Assembly (NCBI RefSeq): GCF_003480915.1
Contig: NZ_QUKD01000007.1
Location: forward strand, 62,001 to 126,000
DNA length: 64,000 bases
DNA from: Parabacteroides sp. TM07-1AC
GTDB taxonomy: Bacteria; Bacteroidota; Bacteroidia; Bacteroidales; Tannerellaceae
Direction: 5' to 3'
In this document: one piece after another, positions 17,376 to 26,925 of the stretch
Numbering within the stretch: position 1 is the first letter of the stretch
Layout: each line of letters starts with the position of its first letter
The notes under the pieces: generated by a model
What the model saw: the letters and a program-made list of their open reading frames with translations, nothing else
Told to the model about the DNA's origin: nothing
The model's database searches: none
Program-made: the position numbers and the translations under genes

Positions 17376-17804
17376 ATGGAACAAAATATTGAGGAACAAA
17401 CACAATCTCCAGAGGAGAAAAAAGAAACAAGATCCGTCTTTATCGGAGCAAAAGTAACTCCCGGTCAGAAAGAGTATATAAAATCACAGGCTGAGCAATG
17501 CGGTATGACGGTAAGCGATTACTTGCTTGCCTGTGCATACAACTATCGACCCAGACCGAGGCTCACAAAAGAAGAAACATACCTGTTGCAGAATCTGGAC
17601 AACTGTCGGTCAGATCTTGTAAAATACACTTCTGCACTTCGTGGAATGTCCACAAAGCAACGAATGATATTGTTCAATCAGGTGCCGTTCATGGTCGGCT
17701 GGCTCAAAGAGCTTGGCTATATTGCTGAAAGCGTCTGCCAATTTCTCAATGCCGTAAAAGAGAGAAATAAGATTCCGTCTAACGAAAAATCCGAAGAAGT
17801 ATGA
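17376..17804 (+). CDS. mobC: Plasmid mobilization relaxosome protein MobC
   Basis: A 142-residue MobC-like accessory protein. Residues 20-50 form a ribbon-helix-helix-like DNA-binding segment (RSVFIGAKVTPGQKEYIKSQ...GMTVSDYLLACA). The C-terminal helical part resembles the MobC family. It binds oriT and helps the relaxase nick. Its stop overlaps the relaxase start (ATGATAG overlap), so the two are translationally coupled. Confidence 0.85.
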   Translation: MEQNIEEQTQSPEEKKETRSVFIGAKVTPGQKEYIKSQAEQCGMTVSDYLLACAYNYRPRPRLTKEETYLLQNLDNCRSDLVKYTSALRGMSTKQRMILFNQVPFMVGWLKELGYIAESVCQFLNAVKERNKIPSNEKSEEV

Positions 17805-19015
17805 TAGCAAAAGCTAAAGCAATATCGCACGGCATAAACGCCATCCGTTATATTACCGGCGAATCTCTGAACAAAAAACACCCGGAGAAAATCTATCGGG
17901 TATTGGACAACCTAATGCCGTCGCAACCGGACACTCTGGGGATATGGAACTCCATGCAACTGACCTTATCACGTTTCAAACCCATCAAGAACTCGGTCAT
18001 CAGAATCGAGCTAAGCCCCTCTGCCGAACACACCCGTTTCTTCGACATCGAAGACTGGCAAAAGCTCTGGCAGGATTTCGCTGCGGAGTTTGACAAACAA
18101 GTGTTTACCGGCAAGGACGGAAAAGTACGTTCCTACCAGACCAATCTGGCTAACAGCAAATACACAGTTTGGCTGCATAAGGAATCCGATGGCAAAGTTC
18201 CCCACCTTCATGCTGCTGTCTGCCGTTTGGATGAAGACGGCAACATCAACAACGACCACAACATTCATCTTCGTGCGCAGCGTGCTGCCGAGCGAGTAGC
18301 AAAGAAGCGGGGTTGGACTACTGCTATACAAATCCGATACACCAATATCCATCTGGTGAATCGTGATTGCATGGATGCGCTGAGATCAATGTCTGAATGG
18401 TCTTGGGAAGAGTATAAAAATGCCCTCACAAGAAAAGGTTACTCTGTACATGAAAGAAAGGATGCACAACACGTTATCAGGAGTTACGCACTTGTAAACG
18501 GTAATACCAAATACAAGGCTTCCGAATTGGGAGTTGCCCGGAATCTGATGATTTCAAAACTTCCTAAAACATGGGATAAACTGCATCATAAGCCGCAAGT
18601 TGCCGCTGTTAGCAATCAGCCTAAGGAAACTCAAACGGAGCAAAATCTCAAGCCGTCAGCATCCGCAGAACATACCAGATATAGCACTTATCATCCCGAT
18701 ACTATTCCCTATACACTTAATCATAACGATAAGGAACATTGGTTCTATATTCCGGAAAAAGTGCTTGACTGTTTCAACGATGAGTTTGACTACAGAGATA
18801 CTGAGAACTGTCAGGAACTTACCGATATGGCTGTAGCTATTTTTGTCGGACTGCTTGAAACGCCAAATGTTGCCACCGGAAACGGTGGTGGAGGTTCTCA
18901 AAGCGATTTGCCTTGGAGAGATAAGGACGAAGACGATTTGCAATGGGCACGCAGATGCGCTCGTGCCGCTGGTCGCCTGCTCGGAAAGAAACCAAAATCA
19001 GGATTAAAACGATAA
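17801..19015 (+). CDS. mobB: Relaxase (MobB/MobP-like mobilization nuclease)
   Basis: A 404-residue relaxase. The N-terminal nuclease domain shows the HUH metal motif in KVPHLHAAVCRLDEDG (about residues 131-146) and a candidate catalytic Tyr near the N terminus (RYITGES, about residue 19). The C-terminal third is polar and probably interacts with the coupling machinery. It nicks oriT and pilots the strand to the recipient using a helper element's type IV secretion system, as no transfer genes are present. A long hairpin follows the stop. Confidence 0.88.
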   Translation: MIAKAKAISHGINAIRYITGESLNKKHPEKIYRVLDNLMPSQPDTLGIWNSMQLTLSRFKPIKNSVIRIELSPSAEHTRFFDIEDWQKLWQDFAAEFDKQVFTGKDGKVRSYQTNLANSKYTVWLHKESDGKVPHLHAAVCRLDEDGNINNDHNIHLRAQRAAERVAKKRGWTTAIQIRYTNIHLVNRDCMDALRSMSEWSWEEYKNALTRKGYSVHERKDAQHVIRSYALVNGNTKYKASELGVARNLMISKLPKTWDKLHHKPQVAAVSNQPKETQTEQNLKPSASAEHTRYSTYHPDTIPYTLNHNDKEHWFYIPEKVLDCFNDEFDYRDTENCQELTDMAVAIFVGLLETPNVATGNGGGGSQSDLPWRDKDEDDLQWARRCARAAGRLLGKKPKSGLKR

Positions 19016-19031
19016 GCCAATGAAGCCGAAC

Positions 19032-19084
19032 ATGAAAATCGTTTGATATTTCACTTGGGTGAAAATATATCAAACGATTTTCAT
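19032..19084. terminator. Long hairpin after the relaxase gene
   Basis: The 18-bp perfect arms ATGAAAATCGTTTGATAT and ATATCAAACGATTTTCAT enclose a second small stem (TTCAC/GTGAA). There is no T tract after it, so it may act as an mRNA-stabilising or attenuating hairpin, or a protein-binding site, instead of a simple terminator. Confidence 0.6.
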
Positions 19085-19158
19085 CGTGAGAGAGAACGAT
19101 AGTGAACGGCTATCAGACTCTCATAAAAATTTTATAAACCATAATTTTTTTTGATAGT

Positions 19159-19686
19159 ATGAAAAAGAAATTCGACTTTTCCGCAGAAATGGCTGAAGCG
19201 GAAGCCATAAAATCCAACCCAAAGAATGAGTCTTTGGAGGAAGAAAACCACCTACTCGATATCAATGTACAAGGACTTGCCAAGCTGAATAACAACGTGT
19301 TCAAGTTGAGAACAGAGGTCGAAAGTCTGTCCGGCTCTATCCGAGAGTGTAAGCCTATCATTTCTGAAGAAATGCGGAAGTTGGCAGTAGAATTTGGAGC
19401 AAGGCTTCTATGTGATTTTCTCAGTCAGATTGAGAGCAAATGCAAAGAAGCCGAGCGAAGAATGAAGAAATCCGGCAATGCCATCAATATTCCGGCTACC
19501 ACATTTTACATCACTATTGTAATACTGGTAGCCTTATCTTCTTTTTTCGTCAGCATGATTGTGGCCAATGCAGAAATTTTGTATTCAAACCTGATTTGGA
19601 AAGCAGTTGCCATCTGTGCCCTTATTGCAATTTCGGGAACTGTCATGGCTATAGTCGTACCGAAGATTTTGGATAAATGGACGTAA
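19159..19686 (+). CDS. Membrane protein of unknown function with coiled-coil
   Basis: I do not recognise a function for this 175-residue protein. The N-terminal ~110 residues are polar and helical (probable coiled-coil, LDINVQGLAKLNNNVFKLRTEVESLSG). Two transmembrane helices follow (about residues 116-138 and 148-168), so it is an inner-membrane protein with a cytoplasmic head. It sits directly after the relaxase, a frequent position for small membrane proteins in Bacteroidales mobilizable elements, and might link the relaxosome to the membrane (inference). Confidence 0.7.
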   Translation: MKKKFDFSAEMAEAEAIKSNPKNESLEEENHLLDINVQGLAKLNNNVFKLRTEVESLSGSIRECKPIISEEMRKLAVEFGARLLCDFLSQIESKCKEAERRMKKSGNAINIPATTFYITIVILVALSSFFVSMIVANAEILYSNLIWKAVAICALIAISGTVMAIVVPKILDKWT

Positions 19687-19731
19687 TTGGACGCTAGCGA
19701 ATCTTTAGAACGCAATTATCATTGGCGTTTG

Positions 19732-19763
19732 TTTGGTCATATCAGAGATTATTTGTAATTTTG
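19732..19763 (+). promoter_or_regulatory. Promoter of the AAA/DUF234 ATPase gene
   Basis: TTTG at 19732-19735 and TAATTTTG at 19756-19763 are separated by 20 bp, a very good Bacteroidales promoter. Transcription would start around 19770, inside the palindrome that follows. Confidence 0.75.
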
Positions 19764-19791
19764 TAACCACCGTAACAGTTACGGTGGTTAC
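19763..19791. promoter_or_regulatory. 29-bp palindromic operator or leader hairpin
   Basis: GTAACCACCGTAAC-A-GTTACGGTGGTTAC is a perfect inverted repeat with 14-bp arms. It overlaps the last base of the -7 box and the predicted start of transcription, so a bound protein would block transcription. Confidence 0.7.
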
Positions 19792-19813
19792 TATAAATAG
19801 CAGGGAATTTACT

Positions 19814-21145
19814 ATGAAGTTTTATAATCGTACATCTGAATTGCAGGAGCTGCATCGCATTCAAAAGCTCTCATTTGACAGTCATTCACGCATGACAGTG
19901 ATTACAGGTCGGCGTCGAATTGGCAAGACATCGCTTGCAGTGGAAGCCACAAAAGGAGACTACCCTACTGTGTATCTGTTTGTAAGCCGCAAGAATGAGG
20001 CTGCTCTGTGTGCGGAGTTCTCACAACTGATTGTCTCTGTTTTAGGCTGTTATATACCTGCAGAGATAAAGAGTTTCCGCTCACTTTTCCAGATGATTAT
20101 GGAACTGGCAAAGGCACAAAAATTCAATCTCATAATCGATGAATTTCAAGAATTCGAAAAAATAAATCCATCTGTTTTCAGCGATGTGCAGAATATTTGG
20201 GACCAATATCGTAAGGGAACTCATGTAAATTTGATTCTGATGGGTTCGGTGTTTTCGATGATGCACCGTATTTTTGAAGGAGCAAAAGAACCGCTATTCG
20301 GCAGGGCTGATAACATCATCCGTCTTACCGGATTTGGTACTGATACCCTTAAAGAAATAATGAACGACTACCGTCCCGACTATGATAACGATGAACTGCT
20401 TGCACTATATTCAATTACTGGCGGTGTCCCGAAATACATAGAATTGTTGTGTGAGAATACCGACTTGTCCATCTCCGGAATGTTTGACTACATCGTGCGT
20501 GATAACTCTCCATTCACAGATGAAGGCAAGAATATTCTGATTGAAGAGTTTGGCAAAGACTATGGTATCTACTTCTCAATACTCAGTTGCATTGCCTCTG
20601 GCATAAACAATCAGTCTGATATTGAAGTTACGTTGGGAGGAATAAGTATCGGCGGACAACTCCGTCGTCTGATTGATGACTACTCTCTTATCACTCGTCA
20701 GCGACCGATAATGTCGAAAGAGCGCACACAAGCCATCCGCTACGAAATCAACGACAATTTCCTAAAATTCAGGTTCAGGTATTACGACAAAAATCAATCC
20801 ATTGTCGAAATACGGAATTTCGTGCTTCTTCGGCAGATAATAGAATCGGATTACCCTACATTCTCAGGACTAATGCTCGAACGGTATTTCCGTTTGAAGA
20901 TGATAGAGAGCCATCAATATTCAGCCATCGGCTCGTGGTGGGAACGCAAGAAAGGTAAAGAAGCCAACGAAATAGACATTATAGGCATACGGGCCGAAGG
21001 GAAAAAGGCATTGGTAGCCGAGGTTAAGCGTCAACGATGCAACTACGACCACAAACTCTTCACCGAAAAGGTCGAGCATCTCAAAAACGCCATTCTCTCA
21101 AATTACGACATCGAGACTTGCCTTTGGACAATGGAGGATATGTAA
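19814..21145 (+). CDS. AAA ATPase with C-terminal DUF234 nuclease-like domain
   Basis: A 443-residue P-loop ATPase of the ATPase_2/DUF234 type. The N terminus has MKFYNRTSELQEL and Walker A TGRRRIGKTS (about residues 35-45); Walker B is LIIDEFQEF near residue 110. The C-terminal ~100 residues contain the PD-(D/E)xK-like EIDIIGIRAEGKKALVAEVKRQ. A start 27 codons upstream lies before the predicted start of transcription, so this ATG was preferred. The family is common in prokaryotes with no settled function; a defence or stress role is inferred from its place in the cargo and from the tight palindromic control site. Confidence 0.8.
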   Translation: MKFYNRTSELQELHRIQKLSFDSHSRMTVITGRRRIGKTSLAVEATKGDYPTVYLFVSRKNEAALCAEFSQLIVSVLGCYIPAEIKSFRSLFQMIMELAKAQKFNLIIDEFQEFEKINPSVFSDVQNIWDQYRKGTHVNLILMGSVFSMMHRIFEGAKEPLFGRADNIIRLTGFGTDTLKEIMNDYRPDYDNDELLALYSITGGVPKYIELLCENTDLSISGMFDYIVRDNSPFTDEGKNILIEEFGKDYGIYFSILSCIASGINNQSDIEVTLGGISIGGQLRRLIDDYSLITRQRPIMSKERTQAIRYEINDNFLKFRFRYYDKNQSIVEIRNFVLLRQIIESDYPTFSGLMLERYFRLKMIESHQYSAIGSWWERKKGKEANEIDIIGIRAEGKKALVAEVKRQRCNYDHKLFTEKVEHLKNAILSNYDIETCLWTMEDM

Positions 21146-21390
21146 CTTATTGACCACATTTTATCTGCCACCAACCGTTACGGCGACCATTGACACGGAC
21201 AATAATTGTCGTAGGCAATGCCTTTAAGGATGTTCTCAAGGAAACACTACCGTTCTGTTCCCTGCTTGCTCTGAATTATGCAATTATTTGCAGCGTTCTG
21301 ACGTAGGGATAAACATTTTCTGCAGAATAAGCCAAGCGTTCTACGACTTATTTTATTGTTCCTCGACAAGTTTTAAGCCATCTGAGATAA

Positions 21391-24300
21391 CTAATCACAC
21401 TTACTTAATATATCCTCAATCAAAGAATCAAAATCAACGCCTGTAATGAAAGCTGTTTTTGATATATTGGCTCTATAATCTCCGAGTTTTATTCGTCTGC
21501 CAGTCGTATCGCTCTCTGCATTCAATACTGGTGTCATTATCTCTTCTAGTTCCTCACCGATTTTCAAATGCACCTTTGTTTGAGCAAAGATTTCAGCCTC
21601 ATGTTCTTCGATATACTCAATTGATGAATCAGCAGGAATATTCACTTTTTCCGAATCTGATAAATCTACGCAACAGAGTGCATAGCATTCAGGATTGCTT
21701 GCAGCCATTCTTACCTGATTCGTACTCATGTGCGCATAATTGTCATACTCAAAATTCCACTTAGCTTTCACTTCCACATAATACACATCCTTACCATTAT
21801 AGCTGATGATAATGTCTTGACCATTTTGGATGTCATTTACGGTCATGTCGTCATCAATGTGTTCACGAGTCTTAACTTTTAGCAGCTCATGGCCAAGTCT
21901 TTCACGTATTCTATCCTCAATAGCTTTGCCTATCCTGTAACAGAAATGGAATGTACTCTGACGCTCATCATCCAATTCTTTCTGACGTTCCATCTGACTG
22001 ATGAGGGCCGGCAAAGCACCATTCTCATTAAGGGCGGCAAGGCGGATAATATCCTCATCTTCCATATCCATAATTGAGAATATACCTTTCTGAGCGTCAC
22101 CACTTGCCATATCAAAGGTGTATTTAGCTTTATTATCATCAATACTTGTAAACCATTTATCCCAGCCTTCACCATTATCCAGTTTCAAGATGATTTGTCG
22201 AATGATGCCTTCCCATGTCTTGTCCCTAGCACGTTCACCGTTGTTCACCTCTTTCATATACTTTATCAATTCTGTTTGAATAACTGGAGCTATATCATCA
22301 GGCGTTTGTGTAGCATAATCCTTATATAAGTTTTCAAAATCAATATCAATCCACTTTTCATGAAGGTCTTTTCCGATGATTGAATTATAGATGTTAGCCA
22401 AATCTGGAATGACACCTTCGTTTTTCAATAGTTCCTTCTTTACGCATAAATATCCCTTCTGACAAGGTATCACTCCGTAGTCATCCAGTTTATCTTTTCT
22501 GTTGGTTTCATTACTTTTGGCATATTCTGTCAAGAAGCTCAAGAGGAATGACTTATTACTCTTCACCCAATTTTCGTCTTCCATACTTATTCTGCACAAA
22601 GTATATTCAAGAAGTAGGTTGAATGGAGAACTATAGAAATCCTCCTCTCTCTCCTCCTGCTTTTGCAAGAAACTCTTGCAGAATGTCTTGTGGTAATAAG
22701 TCGGTAACACTGTCATTATCTTGCCTCTAAAATTTGTGAATTCATCCTGGGAGGTAGCCGAACAGAAATCAATCAAAGCCGTTATTTGATCATCCGTCAA
22801 TGTTTGTTTCTGGGGTTGAACGAGGGTACTTGACCTCCACTTATTCATTGTGACTAGAATCGCGTTATGCAAATCGTTAACCGTATATTGAGTAAAATTT
22901 GCAAGCGAGAGATAGGTTGTATCCAGCATCTTTGCTTTATCATCACCCATCAGAAGAGATGCCAGTTTGTATAACTCGTCAGTCATAAAGTCACCATACC
23001 TCAGATTTTGTCGCAAGCATAATTTACCGTCACGATTCGGTATGAGTGCATATTTGTCATACAAAGCTTCGTTACCACTGTCTTTAAGGAACTGAAGAAA
23101 CTCAAGCAGATTGTCAGATTTATCTTTGATAGCCATACATACATCATCGAGAGTCACAAAAAAACCATCGGTATTCTCACAGTCCCAAGTGTCAACAAGT
23201 TCCGACCACTTAATCAAATCTGTTGATGGCAATAGGTATCCTTGATTGTTGTCATCCTTTACGAAAGCCGCATACTTAGCCAAAGTACTTTCATAAAGTT
23301 TACGTTTCTCCAAATCAAGATTTACATAGAAGTCATGATGCAGCAATCGCACTCTGCTGTCAGTTATACTTTTTCTTCCTTCTGCTGTGGGAATCACCTT
23401 CCAATTTCTAACTTGCGTATTCCACATCTTCTGCATCTCGTTGTAGAATCGTTTTTGCTCTTCGTCCTCAGTTTCTTTAACGAAATCCACTTTGCACAAA
23501 TCACGTATCAAAGTGGAATCATTTCCTTCTATTTGATAGAAATCAAACAAAGCATGCATCATGGATTTCAGTGTATTTTCATTCTTTTCCCCAGATTCCT
23601 TTTTGGATGGCACATCCTCTGGGAGCTGAATATTGTTACGCTTCTCCACAGGGTAGAACTTCTTGGAATGGAAAATAAAATTCACACCAAACTGTTCTGT
23701 ACCCAACAAAGGAAACCACAAGAATAACGAAGGGATCTTATTGACATCATCACATATAAATGGATATGGCGGTATTATTACCAAATCTTCTTTATCTTTT
23801 GACAAAAGGTAGTGACAGCCATAAGATACACTTGTATTCTCAGATGATAGTATATCCACACGATTTACAACCGACTCAATCTCATGCCATCCATTTTCAC
23901 CAAAAGGTTTATCTAAATTGAGAGTTGTTGATTTTCGAAATACATAATGTTCCTTTCTATGATTATCGCAAACTTCAACCTCTTTTATACGTTCATTTAT
24001 AACCAAAACAAACGGCAACATTCCAGATACTTTCTTTATTTGATCAGAAACAGTATCAACCAATTCGGTTGTCAGATTATATCTGAATACGGTAGGCGAA
24101 TCACCTTGGCATTCTTCCGTAGATTCACACATATTCTCAACCTGCATCAGCTCACGATTCATCTCTTTGTATGCTTCCAGAGATGCCGTATTGCTTCGGT
24201 CAAGAACCATATGCATATTAATATATTTTTCAACCTCAATCTTACTTTTGCGCACCTCGTAAGGACCACTTACATCCACCACACGATTGAAGGCATGAGT

Positions 24301-24666
24301 AGTCATAAAACCCGTACCATACTGACCAGCTAAATCCTTGGCAGGATCATCCTTCGAACTATCCTGCTTAACCAACGCTAACAAAGAGGAATACGAGAAA
24401 GGTTGACCATAATGCCGGAACACAATGCTATCCTCATTGAGTTCAATACAAATATGACAATCTTCACTCATGTCACGAGCATTCTGAACAAGCTCCCAAA
24501 GAGCACGTTCTCCGCTGTTGATAGTTAGATTCTCTATGCCAAGTTTCACCTTCTTACAATAGCCTACAATATCAAGATACTCTTTTTCAATATTCTGAAA
24601 CTGCTTGGCAGTATCACAACCCAAGTTCCTATCATAAAAATAGTCTTCTAATTGTTGTTCTGTCAT
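21391..24666 (-). CDS. Giant GHKL-ATPase (sacsin-like) with C-terminal DUF3883
   Basis: A 1091-residue protein. The N terminus is a GHKL ATPase of the sacsin/HATPase_c_3 type: N-box ELVQNARD (Asn62), the G1-like HYGQPF (residues 85-90) and G2 GQYGTGFMTTH (114-124). A long middle of about 700 residues has no recognised domain. The C-terminal part (about 900-1000) is DUF3883, a PD-(D/E)xK-like fold, with QDIIISYNGKDVYYVEVKAKW giving the D...ExK pattern. Such proteins occur in defence islands near restriction genes. It is the last gene of the minus-strand cluster but is separated from the OLD gene by 413 bp, so it may have its own promoter. Confidence 0.8.
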   Translation of the reverse strand: MTEQQLEDYFYDRNLGCDTAKQFQNIEKEYLDIVGYCKKVKLGIENLTINSGERALWELVQNARDMSEDCHICIELNEDSIVFRHYGQPFSYSSLLALVKQDSSKDDPAKDLAGQYGTGFMTTHAFNRVVDVSGPYEVRKSKIEVEKYINMHMVLDRSNTASLEAYKEMNRELMQVENMCESTEECQGDSPTVFRYNLTTELVDTVSDQIKKVSGMLPFVLVINERIKEVEVCDNHRKEHYVFRKSTTLNLDKPFGENGWHEIESVVNRVDILSSENTSVSYGCHYLLSKDKEDLVIIPPYPFICDDVNKIPSLFLWFPLLGTEQFGVNFIFHSKKFYPVEKRNNIQLPEDVPSKKESGEKNENTLKSMMHALFDFYQIEGNDSTLIRDLCKVDFVKETEDEEQKRFYNEMQKMWNTQVRNWKVIPTAEGRKSITDSRVRLLHHDFYVNLDLEKRKLYESTLAKYAAFVKDDNNQGYLLPSTDLIKWSELVDTWDCENTDGFFVTLDDVCMAIKDKSDNLLEFLQFLKDSGNEALYDKYALIPNRDGKLCLRQNLRYGDFMTDELYKLASLLMGDDKAKMLDTTYLSLANFTQYTVNDLHNAILVTMNKWRSSTLVQPQKQTLTDDQITALIDFCSATSQDEFTNFRGKIMTVLPTYYHKTFCKSFLQKQEEREEDFYSSPFNLLLEYTLCRISMEDENWVKSNKSFLLSFLTEYAKSNETNRKDKLDDYGVIPCQKGYLCVKKELLKNEGVIPDLANIYNSIIGKDLHEKWIDIDFENLYKDYATQTPDDIAPVIQTELIKYMKEVNNGERARDKTWEGIIRQIILKLDNGEGWDKWFTSIDDNKAKYTFDMASGDAQKGIFSIMDMEDEDIIRLAALNENGALPALISQMERQKELDDERQSTFHFCYRIGKAIEDRIRERLGHELLKVKTREHIDDDMTVNDIQNGQDIIISYNGKDVYYVEVKAKWNFEYDNYAHMSTNQVRMAASNPECYALCCVDLSDSEKVNIPADSSIEYIEEHEAEIFAQTKVHLKIGEELEEIMTPVLNAESDTTGRRIKLGDYRANISKTAFITGVDFDSLIEDILSKCD

Positions 24667-25079
24667 AATATTAGTGTGTTATAATTTCGTTTATAGGCAA
24701 TATAGTATTAAATATCGCAATGGCTATATCTATAACCCGAGAGAATTTTTGATATGTACTATAACCCAATGCGGTACACAAATCCCGAGATAAGTGTTAC
24801 TAACCAAGTGCAATCTAATATTATCTACGGAACAATCAAAAAGCAGTGATATCGCTTTAGATTGTTTCATTTAGGTACATTTACCTGTACACTGCCTTCT
24901 TTTCCATTAATTTAAAAAGTTAGAAACTCAGCTGTGCTATTTCGTATATCTTTTTTAGGGGACATAATTTCAGTTTGTTCCTATTGATAATATATAGAAC
25001 AAGAAGTTAGAGAACTGATTTTCTGACACCTAATTTCTTATTCTGTATAAATATCTATTAAAGCCATTAGAATTTGCAA
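24667..25079. other. Gene-free spacer between OLD and GHKL/DUF3883 genes
   Basis: AT-rich with no credible frame and no clear TAnnTTTG on the minus strand. An inverted repeat CAATCTAA (24811-24818) / TTAGATTG (24857-24864) and a small AGGTA-CATT-TACCT hairpin near 24872 are present. A non-canonical promoter or a small RNA cannot be excluded. Confidence 0.4.
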
Positions 25080-26879
25080 CTATTGTAAAGATTCCGCATA
25101 CTCACTAAAAATAACCCTCATAATCTTTTTCCAATTTTCTGGTACCATACTCCAATCTGTCCAATCTTTTACAAATTTATATGCGCAATATGGTTTGTCA
25201 GAATTTGGAGAATCATAACCCAATTCTTCTTCAACACAATTATGCATCATTATTCTCTTAGTCTCATCGTTATCTAAAGCGTTTAGTATTGGAGCATTCA
25301 TTTTTGCAGCACCAACGGTATCTGAATCTTCGTCATGGACCACAAATAGGTTGACATTTAATGCCTTTAAATATTTAATAAACGAAATCATTGTTGCCTT
25401 ACCTGTAGCTTTTACAACTTGATAATTTTCTTTGATGGCTTTTTTGACTTCCATAGGCATAACATTTATGGTATGTTTGAATACAATATCTTCTGTATCC
25501 CCCTCGACTATTATCACTTTTTGAGCAAAGAAAACTCTTGAAACATAATTATCAATTTTTTGAATCATTTTTACACGCATACAATCGTCTTCCACTATCT
25601 CTTTAAAAGCTTCAGTCAAATTAAATGCAGTAACAGAAACAAAATCATGATCAATATTTCTAAAACTATTAAGCGTTTGTCGATTTCCTTTGGATAAGTC
25701 TATCATATATGGAGAATGTGTTGTAGAAACAATTTGATTACTATCAGACGCCAATTCATATATTATGTCTCTCATCTTTTCCGCTGCATTAGGATGCAAA
25801 AACAACTCTGGCTCTTCAAAACCTATAATAATACCTCTATACTGATTTTCTGCTTTTTGCTCTTCTCTCTGTTTGTTATAACGAAGAAGAGCAAACACTG
25901 TAGCCCTTATTAACCCTGTACCCTGACGTTCAATAGGCGTTTTCACATTACTAGTAAGTGATGCTGAGAATTTGGCCTTTAGATTTTCAGGTTTTGTCAG
26001 TTCTGTTTCAACATTGATTGAAGCTTTATGAAAAACTCCATCGACTACCTTATTTAATTCAGACATTAATTTCCCAAATTCAGTATTAGGATCTGTTGTA
26101 TCCATTTCCCTTTCCAACTCAGACAATGCATCAACTGCTTTCTGATAATTTGGAGATGCTTCCCTTACTTGACTAAATAATATATCCAGTAAATCATGAA
26201 GCGTACCAGATTTATCAGCAGCCATTTCATCACTTAAAACATCTGCCTTAATCTTCAAAAATCGTGGTAATTTTGAAAGCACATTACCTGCAATCCCCCC
26301 AGGATTTTCAAACCATTCTTCTCCATCATTAACATCAAACGCCTCAGGACAAATACTTTCTAATTCTTTTTTCTGTGAAGCGTTAATTTTCTTTGTCAAA
26401 TCACGGCCTGCAAAATAAGACATATCTATCCCTTTATCTATCAATGCCTGATAAGTTTGACAATCATTATATTCATTCTTTAGAGTTACAGTGTGCATTA
26501 AAATTTCACGATGTTGTTTTTCATCACTTGAAAGACGTACCCTATATTTGAAAGAATAGGTATTATCTTCTTCATTATATTTTAATCGTGAAGCATTAAA
26601 ACCTCTTTGTTGCACAATCTCTTTAGGCACATCAATAAACAATCCTTCTATAATAACATCATCTTGGTAATTAATTTCCTCATTACCGTCATCCGTAATA
26701 AATCTAGATCTACAACTATTATCCAATTTACTTTTTTCAGATGTTAAAATTTCTATTGCATCCAGTGTTGATGATTTGCCTGAATTATTTGCTCCAACTA
26801 AAAAGGTTGCATCAGCAAAGTTTATTTCAACATTATTGAGTTTGCGAAAATTTCTAATACACAATTTACTTAATTTCAT
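25080..26879 (-). CDS. OLD-family ATP-dependent nuclease (AAA + TOPRIM)
   Basis: A 599-residue single-chain OLD protein. The N-terminal ABC-type ATPase has Walker A GANNSGKS (29-36), a signature-like RQGTGLIRA (about 315), Walker B IIGFEEPELFLHP (Glu355, Glu356) and the THSPYMIDL switch. The C-terminal TOPRIM domain has VEGDTE with Glu459 and HDEDSD with Asp516 and Asp518. OLD nucleases nick or degrade DNA and act in phage defence; Gabija GajA is a relative, but there is no UvrD-like GajB partner here. It follows the DUF2357 nuclease by 46 bp, probably in the same operon. Confidence 0.88.
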   Translation of the reverse strand: MKLSKLCIRNFRKLNNVEINFADATFLVGANNSGKSSTLDAIEILTSEKSKLDNSCRSRFITDDGNEEINYQDDVIIEGLFIDVPKEIVQQRGFNASRLKYNEEDNTYSFKYRVRLSSDEKQHREILMHTVTLKNEYNDCQTYQALIDKGIDMSYFAGRDLTKKINASQKKELESICPEAFDVNDGEEWFENPGGIAGNVLSKLPRFLKIKADVLSDEMAADKSGTLHDLLDILFSQVREASPNYQKAVDALSELEREMDTTDPNTEFGKLMSELNKVVDGVFHKASINVETELTKPENLKAKFSASLTSNVKTPIERQGTGLIRATVFALLRYNKQREEQKAENQYRGIIIGFEEPELFLHPNAAEKMRDIIYELASDSNQIVSTTHSPYMIDLSKGNRQTLNSFRNIDHDFVSVTAFNLTEAFKEIVEDDCMRVKMIQKIDNYVSRVFFAQKVIIVEGDTEDIVFKHTINVMPMEVKKAIKENYQVVKATGKATMISFIKYLKALNVNLFVVHDEDSDTVGAAKMNAPILNALDNDETKRIMMHNCVEEELGYDSPNSDKPYCAYKFVKDWTDWSMVPENWKKIMRVIFSEYAESLQ

Positions 26880-26925
26880 ACACTTACTTATTTAATATCG
26901 TAATTCTTTATCATTCACACTCCAA

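Noticed and set aside
21146..21390. Remnant gene between the DUF234 ATPase and DUF3883 genes
   Set aside because: Only a small palindrome GACAATAATTGTC (21198-21210) and no protein-like frame; it is the spacer between convergent genes.
25080..26879. Gabija system
   Set aside because: The OLD protein resembles GajA, but no UvrD/GajB-type helicase is next to it.
25080..26879. PARIS (AriA/AriB) system
   Set aside because: ATPase and TOPRIM are in one chain here, and no separate TOPRIM nuclease gene is present.
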